Shown here: piece by piece, positions 7,611 to 18,053 of the stretch | Layout of the letters: the number at the start of each line of letters is the position of its first letter | Position numbering within the stretch: position 1 is the stretch's first letter | NCBI GenBank assembly: GCA_029339195.1 | Contig: JAPTJF010000692.1 | Coordinates: 1-20,834, forward strand | DNA: 20,834 bases | Source of the DNA: Micractinium sp. NFX-FRZ | Lineage: Eukaryota; Chlorophyta; Trebouxiophyceae; Chlorellales; Chlorellaceae | Direction: 5' to 3' | Program-made: the position numbers and the translations under genes | Notes under the pieces: generated by a model | Told to the model about the DNA's origin: nothing | Databases searched by the model: none | The model's input: the letters and a program-made list of their open reading frames with translations, nothing else

Positions 7611-10600
7611 TCAGAAGTCGAAGGCCTGGATTTCGTACACCTACAGGAGAGCAGGGGACTCGGGGCAGCCAGCTCAGCACGGGTGCCTTTGATACAGGCA
7701 GGACTCAGCCCCGCAAAAGGGCCTCTGTGCCGCCCGGCAGGGCAACAAGCCCGACTCGAATGAACTTCGTGACTCGACTGCATGTTTATCTGACTTATGC
7801 AGCGCATCCACTCACCCAGAGTGTGTACCCCGAGCCGCCGGTGCTGGTGCGGGTGATGTTGATAATCTGGGCTGACACCTTCAGGCAGGCAGCAGGGGGC
7901 CAGGCAGCGGGGGGCCGCGCAGAGGAGGGGAGGGGTCACTTGACATGGCTCCGCAAGCAGAGCGCTGGTGCCTGGGCAAGCAGCATACACAGCAGGCACA
8001 GCAGCACAGCAGGCACAGCAGGTGGCGCTGTGGCACCGCTTGCCTCACGCAAGCTTGTGTCGACATGAAGCATGGCGACAGCTTAGCTGCCCCCTGCAGA
8101 CGCACCTGTGACCCAAAGTCAAAGGTCGTGTAATAGTTGGGGCCGTCGGCGGTGGTGCAGGCACTTTGTAGTGATGGCGTGCGTCACGCTGGCCACCACT
8201 GCAGCGCACCCGAGGGAGGCAGCACTGGCAAGCAAGATGAGTTGCGTAGGCAACCACGGCTGCGCCTGCAGCAGAGCGAGGGCCGTGCCAAAAGCTGCGA
8301 CAAGGCAGCCCGCGGGTGGGCAGGCACCAGCCAAGCAAGACTTTGGCTGTAGCTTGGCACGACATTCCAGCGCAGACCCTCTCCAGCCAGGCCGACTGGG
8401 TCTGCAGGCAGCGCTGCATGAGCGAGCGCGTACACCTCCGTGGACGTCACACTTCCTGATCCCGACCCTGTTGCAGCTGGTTGGCTGTGGGGTCATGCAG
8501 GAGCGCACCTGAGCCGGCGCCGGAAAGCAGGCTGGCGGTGGTGGCTGTGGAGGCGGTGTCCGTGTCTGCGGTCATCACAATTGGGGGGAGGGAGGAGGCA
8601 GCACGGCAGGGCAGTAGAAGCAGCCATGTCACAAAGCGGGAGACTGCTGCTGCCAAACCGGCGGCTGCCTCGGCCTGTTGAGCAGGCAGCTCAATCCAGG
8701 GCCGCGCCCGTCGGCTCTGGCTGGCCGAGCCGAAGCCCGCTGCCGTGGGCGTCGTATAATGCGGCCGTCACACACTCCGGCATTGCAGCCCCACAGCCGC
8801 TGTGCAGGCGTGCACTCATGCGGCCACCTGCAGCCCGCCCTGCCTAACCCGTGGCGCTTCCACGTAGACCCCCTTCTGTGTCCCGCCCCCTCCCCCCCGC
8901 TTGGCAGCAGCAGCACTCACACATGGCTCCCACCATCACTCGCTTGATGGCATACGCGTGCTGCAGGTTGATTGCCCACCTGCGGTGCAAGACGGGGGCA
9001 GGCGCAGGCGGCCAGGCAGGTGCGTGGGTTTCTCGCACTTGTGTGCACGGTACACCAATGTTCTGTGTTCCGGCGCCCGATGCCTAAAAAGGCGGAGTCT
9101 TGTGGGCGACCAACCCAAGCAAAGCAAGGCCAGCCCCTAGGTGTCCCGGATCGGCGCTGTGTGCAGCAAGCCCCCGGGCGGCCACTCACCACTCGGTTGT
9201 GCTGGTGCCCTGGGTGCAGCTCTCTGGCAGAGGGAGCGGGAGGCGAGGAGGCACCATGAAGGGGAACAAGGGGAAGGATGAAGGGCAAAGGGGTGGGCGG
9301 CAGGGCGGCAGGGCTTTGGTGGCACCAGCGTCCAGCGCGACGGACACCCCTCACATCACCTCGCATTACAGGACACGCGAGGCTCAGAGAATCCCGGCCC
9401 ACACATCACATCATCCTGCCCCCCTTGAACTCTCCAGCCCTGCTTGCACACCTGTGTTCATAAAATCATCCACGGCCCTGCAGGGAAATCCAAGAAGAAG
9501 AGGAAAGGGTTCGAATGGAGCAGCGGAGAGTGTGGCCAGGCAGCGTGCCGGACAAAGTGTCCTGTGTGCTGTCCCCAAAGGCCTGGCTGGCACAGCCGGC
9601 CAGCGCCCGCATCGCACGGTTCCCCTCGCAATGCCACACACTGCACTGCCAGAAGCTCTCCCCCTGGGACCCGGTCCCATGAGACATCTGGTGGCTCCCC
9701 GTGGACTTGACATGTGACTGATACGATGACATGAAGGTGAGCTGGCACATGCCCCACGCCCTGCGTACGCAGCCACGCATGCCAGCACGTACAGCGCCCC
9801 CCTGCAGCCCTGAAGGCACGGCGGCTGGCCCCCACACACAGTGGCGCGTTGCCCCACCCCAGCCCTGGCCGCCGTGCAGCACACACTGCCCCCCACATGG
9901 TGCCGTGTTGCCCCACCGCAGCCCCGCCCCCTGTGCAGCACACGGCCCCCCCACACGGTGTCGTGTGGCCCGCCCCAGCCCGGCCCCCACCTGGACCCAA
10001 CGTTCTGCCCCTGTGCCCCACCTGGACCCAACGTTCTGCCCCCGGCCCCCACCTGGGCCCAACGTTCTGCCCCTGCGCCTCACCTGGACCCAACGTTCTG
10101 CCCCTGCGGGTTTGCCACGGAGGACATGGTTGCCCAGGAGCCCTTTCCTGCAGGGGGGAGGGAGGGAGGGAGGGAGGGAGGTTGGGGGGGGATGCGAGTG
10201 CGGGTGAGGAGCGTGTTGCTGGGCGGCGCGGGCCTAGGGGCGTGGGCACACGACCTCGGGAGGGAGCTCATCTGGCGGGGTGATCAGCAGGCGGGGAGAT
10301 CAGCAGGTGGAGGACACCTGTCGTGTTGATGCTGTATCAGCGACCAGCAGCCCCCCTGCGAGGCTGGGTGAAGCACATGTGGGGCGGGCAGGCGGAGCAG
10401 CGGCTTGCCTGACAAGAGGGAGCCGACGTAGGGTGGCGGAGGAGGGGGCGGCCTGGGCGGGCTTGGAGGGGGCGGTGGGCTTGGGCTTGGCGGCGGAGGC
10501 GGGCGGGAGGGTGGCGGAGGCGGCGGCGGGCTCGGTGGGGGAGGGGAAGGAGAGGGAGGAGGCGGTGAGGGTGGCGGTGGTGAGGGGGCGGGCGGCGGCG

Positions 10601-13600
10601 GGGAGGGAGAGGGTGGCGGCGGCGAGGGAGAGGGCGGTGGGGGCGAGGGGCTGGGGGGAGGTGGCGAGGGGAATGGCGGCGGGGGTGACGGGCTTGGCGG
10701 TGGGGGCGAGGGCATCGGGGGAGGCGGCGGGGGTGGGGAGGATGGCGAGGGGGGCGGCAGGCTGGGCGGTGGAGGCAAGGGGGGGGGCTGGGGCGGCGGC
10801 GGGCAGGCCTGCAGAGGGCCGCAGCCTATGCGGACGAGGCGGGCTGCCCCTGGCAATGATGTGGTCACATCCCACCAGCCGGTGTCTGCTCCCAAAACCA
10901 CCATTCCTGCCGCACAGGCGGCCGTGCGTGAGTCGCTGCTGGTCTGGCCTGCAAGGCACGGCGGCATGAGTTTCAGGGCAGGTGGGCATGTTGATCACCT
11001 GTGGCAGCCCAGGGAGAGGAAGGGGCACAAGCGGCGCCACACTTCAATAAGATCTATGGGTGCATGTCTCCAGCTCAGCCTTCGGATGGGTGCATGTCTC
11101 CAGCTCAGCATGGCAGATCAGTGCATTCGTCCCCTGCCCCCCCCCCCCCCCCCCCCCCCCCCAACACCCACATCCACACCCACAACCCAGCCTCCAAACC
11201 GCTGCATGCTCACACATACCCGCATCCTGCAGCCCCAAGATGCCCTGGATGCCGCCCGCCGCCGGGGGAGCCAGGTAGGCGGTGATCGAGGGGCAGCCGC
11301 CCGGCGGGCAGGCGCCGGTGGCTGAGGTGGTCGCGATGACAGCCCCCGGGGGCACACTGTCTGCCAGCTGCTGGCCGTTTGAGCAGACGAGGCCCACGTT
11401 TGAGACGTACTGGGTGCCCCCCAGGGACACAAATCCAACTGAGAACGATGTGACAGAGCCGCAAGAGCAGGCGATGAGGCTGGCAGCACCGCCGCTGCCG
11501 ATGTCGTGCATCTCTGCGAGGGGAGGTGAGGGGAATGGGGGGGAGGAGGGCAGGAGGATGAAGGAGGAGGGCAGGAAGAGAGGGGGGAGTTGCACGAGCA
11601 GCAGGGGGGAGGGCAGGCTGGCAGTGGGGAGGGAGGGCAGGTTGGGAGCTGCTGTGTGCAGTGGGGAATGTCGCGGCACAGAGTGCAGTACTCTATCTGT
11701 CCAGCGCTACTGAGGCGGTGCAGAGGTTTGCGGGAAGAGGAGGGCAGAAGAGCTGTGAGCAAGGGAGCCGGCGGGCAAGGCAGGTGCAGGGCGACAGGAA
11801 GCACGAAGCCCACAGTTGAGCAGGATCCCCAGGCTGAGCTTCCCCTGCTCACCAAATATGTTGAAGGGAGGCGGCGGGGGCGGTGGGGGCGGGCTGGCAG
11901 CCCCGATGACGAGGCGCAATGAAGCCGAGGCGGGGCTGGTGGCTCCGTCGGCACCTGAGGGGGGTCAGCAACGCATGGTGACGCGGCAAGGGAACCCCAG
12001 GGTTTGCACACGCGAGCAAGCCGCAGCTGTGAGTGGCGCCCCGACGCAACAGAAGACGGCAGCTTGTGCCAGGTGCCCCCTGCTCTCTCCGCCTGCCAAT
12101 CGTTCCACACCGCACCAGTGGCAGCCGCAAAGACGTCGTACGTCCCGGGCGGCAGGTCGACCAGCGTGAGCTGGGAGGCAGCGCCGGCAATGGAGGTGGG
12201 CAGCCCTGGCGTGCCTGCTGGGGTGGCAACATTTTGGGGGAAGGCACAGAGGGGCACAGTTCAAGAGCGCCTGGCTTTGGTCTGTGCGTTGCCTCTCGAG
12301 AGTCGGGCTGTGTGTATGTGCCGTGTGCATGTGTGTATGCACGCCTGCCTGCCGCCTGCAAGCGGCTTGCCTGCGCAGCAGTGCCCGCTCACCTCCCACA
12401 GGCACCGCCACCATCGTCCACGTCACCTCTGCCGTGCTGCTGCCCCCTCCGCCGCTGCCCAGTGTCACCACGAGGTCATTTAGGCTGCCGGCGGATGCGT
12501 ACACAACCGACCCCAGGAACACAGGGGGCGCGGGGGCGGTGGGTGCGGGGCTGCTGCTGGCGGCAGGGGTGTAGTCGGAGGCGGCGGGGGTGGAGGCCAC
12601 TGACGCCCCGCTGGCGTCGTAGGCCGTGGCGGTCAGGCTGTAGGCGGTTCCGGCCTGCAGGCCCTCTAGTATGACTGCACACGCGGGAGGGCCAGGGAGA
12701 TGGACACACGTATCAGCCTGCGTGTGCCTGTGTGCCTGTGTATCTGAGCTAGGGATGGCAGGCAGAGCAGGCATTTGCCATGCACGTTTTTTGTGGAGCC
12801 CCTCACCTTCCACCCCACACACAGACCTGGGCTGGTGGTAGAAGTGGCGATGACAGGAGGGCTTCCATCCGCTGGCACTGCCACGACTGTGTAGGCTGCC
12901 GGCGTGGTGCCACCGGGGCGCAGCAGCTCAACACTGGCGCTGCCACCCGGGTCGCCAGCACCACCGAGAGTGATGGACCCAAAAAGCAGCAGGCCAACAG
13001 GTGGGGGCGGAGGTGCAGGGGGCAGTGGCGATGGCGGCGAGGGGGACAGCAGTGCCGGGGGCGGCGGTGGCGGTTGCGATGGAGGCGGCGGGGGCGGTGG
13101 CAATGGGGTCGCTGAGGGCGGTGGCGGCGGAGGGGAGGGAGCAGGGGGCGGGGGCGGCGGGACCGACGGTGGCGAGGGAGCAGGGGGCAGGGGCGGCGGG
13201 ACCGACGGTGGCGGCAATGGGGGCGGCGGGGGCGGCAATGGGGGCGGCGGGGGCGGCGGGACCGACGGTGGGGGCGGAGGCGAGGGAGCAGGGGGCGGGG
13301 GCGGCGGGACCGACGGTGGCGGCAATGGGGGCGGCGGGGGCGGGCTGGTTGCGCCAATAACGATGCGCAGAGGTGAAGAGGCAGGACTGGTGGTGCCATC
13401 AGCGCCTGCACCCAGCCCAGCAGTGGCAGCAGGCAGTGCGCATGTTGTGGCAAACGTTTGGGGGGCCTGCAGGTTGCAAGGCGCCACTGAAGCAAACCTA
13501 CCCGCCTGCCCGGAACAGCCCCTGCCTGGCGTGCCCGCCTCCCGCTCTCCCTGCCCTGCACCCACCAGTGGCCGCAGCATACAGGTCGTACGTCCCAGGT

Positions 13601-16600
13601 GGCAAGTTCTCCATAGTCAGTGAGGAGGCGGGGCCAGCCACGGAGGTAGGCAGCCCTGGCGTGCCTGCTGGGGTGGCAAAAACATGTCATGAAGAGCGAG
13701 ACTGAAGGAGAGATGAGGGTGGGGGAAGAGGCTGGGTGGCAGGCATGTGGGCTGCGTGTCTTGCTGGCCGCAGCAGGAAGCTGGCTGAGGGGACTGGGCA
13801 AAGGTGCATGGGAAGGGGCCGCATAATCAACCAATCAATCAATTACATTTCAAGTCCACGGGGACTTGCAGTGCCCGCTCACCTCCCGCAGGCACCGCCA
13901 CCAGTGTCCATGTCGCCACTGCCACGCTGCCATCGCCCCCGCTACCCAGGCTCGCTGACACGCTGCTGCTGCCTGCCACAGATCCCAGGACGACAGGGGG
14001 CGGAGGGGCGGGGGGGGCGGGGGGGCTGCTGGCGGCAGGGGTGTAGCCGGAGGCGGCGGGGGTGGAGGCCACGGGCGCCCCGCTGGCGTCATAGGCAGTG
14101 GCGGTCAGGCTGTAGGAAGTGCCCGCCTGCAGGCCCTCCAGAACGACTGCATGGTCAGGAGAATGTGAAAGCAAAGGGTGAGGGGGTGCAGCGGGCGCTG
14201 GGAGACACCGCATGCGCTTCTGAGAGTAGAGCCGCGTCAGCGTGAGAGGGAGGCCGTGGGTGTGCCTCTGCAGCACTGCTGACCAACTCGACAGCTGTAG
14301 GTAAAGGGTGCCCCGCAGGTGCGCCCCATCCCCTGCCCCATCCCTTGCCTCCCTACCTGGGCTTGTGGGTGAAGAGGCGATGACCGGAGGTCCGCCATCT
14401 GCCGGGAGCGCGACGACTGTGTAGGCTGCTGGTGCGGTGCCGCCCGGCCTCAGCAGTTCAACGCTGGTGCTGCCAGCTGGCGCTGGGGAGCCACCAAGGG
14501 TGATCGACCCAAAGAGCAGCAGGCTGGCAGGCTGGGGCGGTGGTGCTGGGGGCGGTGGCGGCGGAGGCGGGGGAGGAGGCGGGCCGGGTGGAGGGGCGGC
14601 GGGAGGCAAGGGGCGCAGGGGGAAGAGCATGCTGTGCACGACTTGGTCTGAAGCATCCACCACCCACACCTCTGCACAAAGTGTGGACATGATAAGAGAG
14701 CGGGGTGTTGATAGATGCCGCTGATGAGAAGCGGCAAGGTGCCAGAGTGAGAAAACCTTGAGATTTTCTGTCACTAACTTGACATTAACTCTTAAAACAA
14801 CCAAAAGAAGGGGCCCGTGGCTGAAAATGCGGCACAGCAGAGGCAGCGGGCGGGGGCGGCAGAGGGCAGGAGGAGCCGGCTGGCAGCTGCGGCACTCGCC
14901 TGCCACAGTGCCGCCATGGGTGTTCACCGCAAAGCTCTGCACAGTGCCTGAGTAGACCTGCGACAAGGCAGGACGGGGGAGGGGGGCAGGGCCGCGAGGG
15001 GGGGCAGGGGAGCAGGGAAGAGTGAGGCATGCGAGCGGGAAACCACGACAGAGGCAGGGGTGACAGGGTTGTTGTGTGTGTGTGGAGGCAAAATAGGTCT
15101 GCCACTGCACACTGTATTGCCCAGGGCCTCCCTTGCAAACGCCTGTCCTGGCCGGTGCATGTGCCTGGCAGGTGCAAGCTCCAATGCAAACGACGCCTCC
15201 TTTGTACCCTTGGCAAGACCTGCTGGCACGAGTCCAGCGTTGCCGTGCACACGTTCAGCGCTCCGCAGCTGCCGTCGGCCAGCCGCCCGCTGCAGCACAG
15301 ACAGCGCAGGCAGCGGGAGGGGCGGTCGTGGGCAGGGGTGGGGCCGGGCAAGCATGGCAGCCAGCAGTTGAAGGCAGACGCAGGAGCAGCAGGGCAGAGC
15401 GGAGGGGTGAGCAAGTGATTAAGTAGTTGGGGCAGAGGAGGCAGATGAGCAGACTTGGAAGTTGAACAGCCCAGGGTGCCCAGCTTGCCTGTACCAGAGC
15501 ATCCCCTGCTCGTCATACAAGGCAGCGCAGGCAGCCAGCGCCGCCTTCTGCCGCCACACGCCCCGCCGGGCGCCAGGGGGCGGCGGCCGAGGGGTCGTGC
15601 TGGGGGTCAACCCGGGGCCGGCCGGGGCGGACGGCGGTGGAGAGGGAGGGTCAGGTTGGGGCGGGTCCAAGGAGAGCAGCTGCTGCTGCTGGGTGAGGAC
15701 CATGACGGCTCCCCAGGAATCCACACCCGCCACACCCGCCAGAGGGACTGTAGTGGGGGGCAGGCGGGGAGGGAGGGGGCGGGGGTGGCAGGCAGGCAGG
15801 CAGGAGGGCAGGAGGGCAGGTGGGCAGGCATGTGGGTAGGCGGGCAGGCGGGAAGGCAAGCACGAGCAGGTGGGTAGGCAGGCAGGCGGGCAGGCAGGCA
15901 GGCACGGGCAGGCAGGCAGGCACAGGCAGGCAGGCGGGAAGGCGGGCAGGCACAGGCAGGCAGGCAGGCAGGCGGGCAGGCAGGCGGGCAGGCAGGCAGG
16001 CACAGGCAGGCAGGCAGAGGCTCAGGTAGAGAGGGTGCCGGTGGTGGCCAGAGCTGCCCCAGGCATCTCAGGCCCCAGGCATGCCAGGCCCCAGGCACGC
16101 CACCCACCGTCCGAGGCCACCTCATCCCTCCACAGGTTGGCGGCGGTGTCGTAGCGCCGTACCGCCAGGCGGGAGGAGAGCATGGCCCACAGGCTGCGGT
16201 CCGAAGCCACGACCACGCCGTCCACGATGCCGGCCTGCGGCAGCAAGGGAGGGAGGAGGCAGGAGTGGAGGGAAAAGGCAGAGAGGGAGGGAGGGGCCAG
16301 GAGAGTAGGGAACTGGTCGGAACGGAGGGAAGATGCGGGTCAGGCGGGAACCAAGGTGGGGGGAGGGCGGACTTCACCGGAGCAGAGATGGACCCCACCT
16401 TCCCACCCACCCACCCACCCATTGCAGCTGCTGCAGCCCCCACAGAGGGCGGGCATCAAACAAGTAACGGAGCCCTGCCAGCTCACACACCGGCATGTCT
16501 GGCGGGGAGAGGGAGAGGTCCACCAGCCCTGGCTGCTGCTGCAGGCGCCTCGTCATGCCCCCAAACTGCAGCGGCGCGTGCTGGTGCAGGCGCCGACGGT

Positions 16601-17999
16601 GGGAGATGGCGGGTGGCGCCGACGGGAGGGTGGGGCCGGGTGCTGCCACCACTGTCTCCTGGCGTGGCGCCGCTGAGCTGGCGCTGGCAGTGGGGATGCC
16701 GGCCATCATGATCCAGTGCGTGCTGTTGTAGTAAAAAGCCTCGTCGCAGGCGTTGATCACAAAGGCTGTGCCGTTCACAGCGCCGGGGATCACCTGCAGG
16801 CGGAGGGGGCGGGAGGTGGCGGTGCAGGCAGGCGGGTGTAGTGGGCAATGCCGCAGCAGGCACGCAGGCAGGCGTGTTGGCCATTGCCATTGCCAGAGCA
16901 GGCAACTCCCAGCCGGCAAGCTCAGCAGACAGCGGCAGGCATTTCTCGGGCATGCAGCAGGCCCAGGCCCGGCTGAGCCACCACGCCGCACCCCACCCAC
17001 CTTGACGCCCGCCAGCCCCGCCACTTCCACCCAGCTGCCATTGTCGTCCAGGGAATACACCGCCCCGCCGCAGTAGCTCATGGTGGCAGCGCCGGTGCCT
17101 CCTGCAGGGGGGCAGGGCAGCGCCGTAGAGAGTGTGTGTAAGAACTGTGTGAGTGCTCCCTGGCGTTTCGGCAGCTTAAAAGAGGCGCAGGTGGGTGCAG
17201 GGGAGGCGGCCTCCGTCTCAAGCAGAGCACACTGCGCCCTGTAATGTGCTTGCCCCGTTGTGCTGCGAGGGAGCGGCAGCAACAGCACAGGGCGCTGGCT
17301 TGAGGAACTGCTGTACGGCGGTGGTCCGTGAGTGCCCACCTTGGTTGCACATGCCGGTGGTGCAGGGCGCTGCCTCTGGAGCCACCCTCCACAGGCCGCC
17401 CTCTGCGCCCACCCCCATCAGCTTGGCTGCAGGCGGCAGGGGGGAGGCATGGGCAGGTCGGGAGTGGCGGCAGAGGGCAGGGCATGAGCACTCTACAGGA
17501 GCGATGCATGCTGGCATAGCGTCTGGCTCCAGCACCGGCCCTCATCGGTGCTGGAGACCACCACGTGGGTGTGCAGGAGGTTCTGCGTGCGAGCCTGCTC
17601 AGAGCAGGCCTCCAGAGGGAGCTCAGGGGGCAGTGCAAGGGGCTGGGCACCAAATGGCAGGCCGCACCTCCCAGCTGTGCGCCTTTCGCAGGCATTGTTG
17701 TTTCTCACAAACCCCCGCAAGACTCCCTCGGCACGCTTGCCTGAGTAGGTGGTGGCGGGCACCCAGCTCCCAGAGCTGTATAGCGCGGGCGGGGGAGGCG
17801 GGGCGGCTGGCGGGGGCGCTGCTGGCGCGCGCCCACGCCGCCGCATAGCCAGCGCAATCCCCACGCCCGCGCCGCCGCCCACCAGCAGCAGGAGCAGAAG
17901 GAGGAGCAGCAGCAGGCGGCGCCGGCGCTTCCTCTTGTCTGGATGCTCCACAGGCACCTCTCCTGCTGCTGCTGCAGCCTTGGCCGCCTCCTCTGCTGC

Positions 18000-18053
<54 letters not shown>

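Larger units (their letters stand above)
7611..10147 (-). other. C-terminal discoidin (F5/8 type C) domain, exons 19-27
   Basis: The spliced text runs GSWATMSSVANPQGQNVGSR, AVDDFMNT, ESCTQGTSTTE, WWAINLQHAYAIKRVMVGAM, YTDTASTATTASLLSGAGS, GSVTSTEV, ACTTADGPNYYTTFDFGSQ, VSAQIINITRTSTGGSGYTL, WVYEIQAFDF-stop. The 'A-V-D...', 'W-W-x-I-x-L...Y-x-I' and final 'Y-x-L...Y-E-I-x-A-F' landmarks are those of F5/8 type C domains, which bind carbohydrate or lipid surfaces. It is near usual length. Nine exons, including ones of 26, 34 and 22 nt, cover it. The 22-nt exon is the weakest call; an acceptor 12 nt upstream would make it 34 nt in the same phase. Confidence 0.75.
10812..11513 (-). other. Unassigned Cys-containing beta-rich module (exon 17 and start of exon 18)
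   Basis: Reads EMHDIGSGGAASLIACSCGS, VTSFSVGFVSLGGTQYVSNV, GLVCSNGQQLADS, GACPPGGCPSITAYLAPP, then after the splice AACAAGMVVLGADTGWWDV and LVRIGCG. Gly-rich turns, paired Cys and a 'YVSNVGLVCSNG' strand recall jacalin or vitelline-outer-layer-like beta-prism lectins, but I cannot assign it. It sits between Pro-rich linkers as an independent module. Confidence 0.4.

Noticed and set aside
10280..10969. Plus-strand open frame, Gly/Ala/Arg-rich, opposite exon 18
   Set aside because: It is the complement of the Pro-coding block. Composition follows from CCN codons on the other strand and there is no domain.
11044..11679. Hydrophobic stretch upstream of exon 17 read in frame (leader-like Leu/Pro/Ser)
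   Set aside because: It is the intron 16 pyrimidine tract translated; the acceptor at 11514 starts the real exon.
12904..13623. Plus-strand poly-Gly open frame
   Set aside because: It mirrors the Pro block of exon 13, and the minus-strand reading gives FN3 modules with conserved splice sites.
15240..15289. Alternative exon 8 start giving SCGALNVCTATLDSC
   Set aside because: Attractive Cys pattern, but it would need a frameshift to reach the downstream Cys-rich frame. The acceptor at 15220 needs none.
15780..16020. Repeat array considered as CRISPR
   Set aside because: A tetranucleotide simple repeat with no spacers, in a eukaryotic intron.
17493..17740. Continuation of exon 2 frame (KRAEGVLRGFVRNNN...) to a stop at 17493
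   Set aside because: Treated as intron. A GC donor at 17740 joins in phase to KLMGVGAEGGLWRVAP and keeps the propeller repeat spacing.
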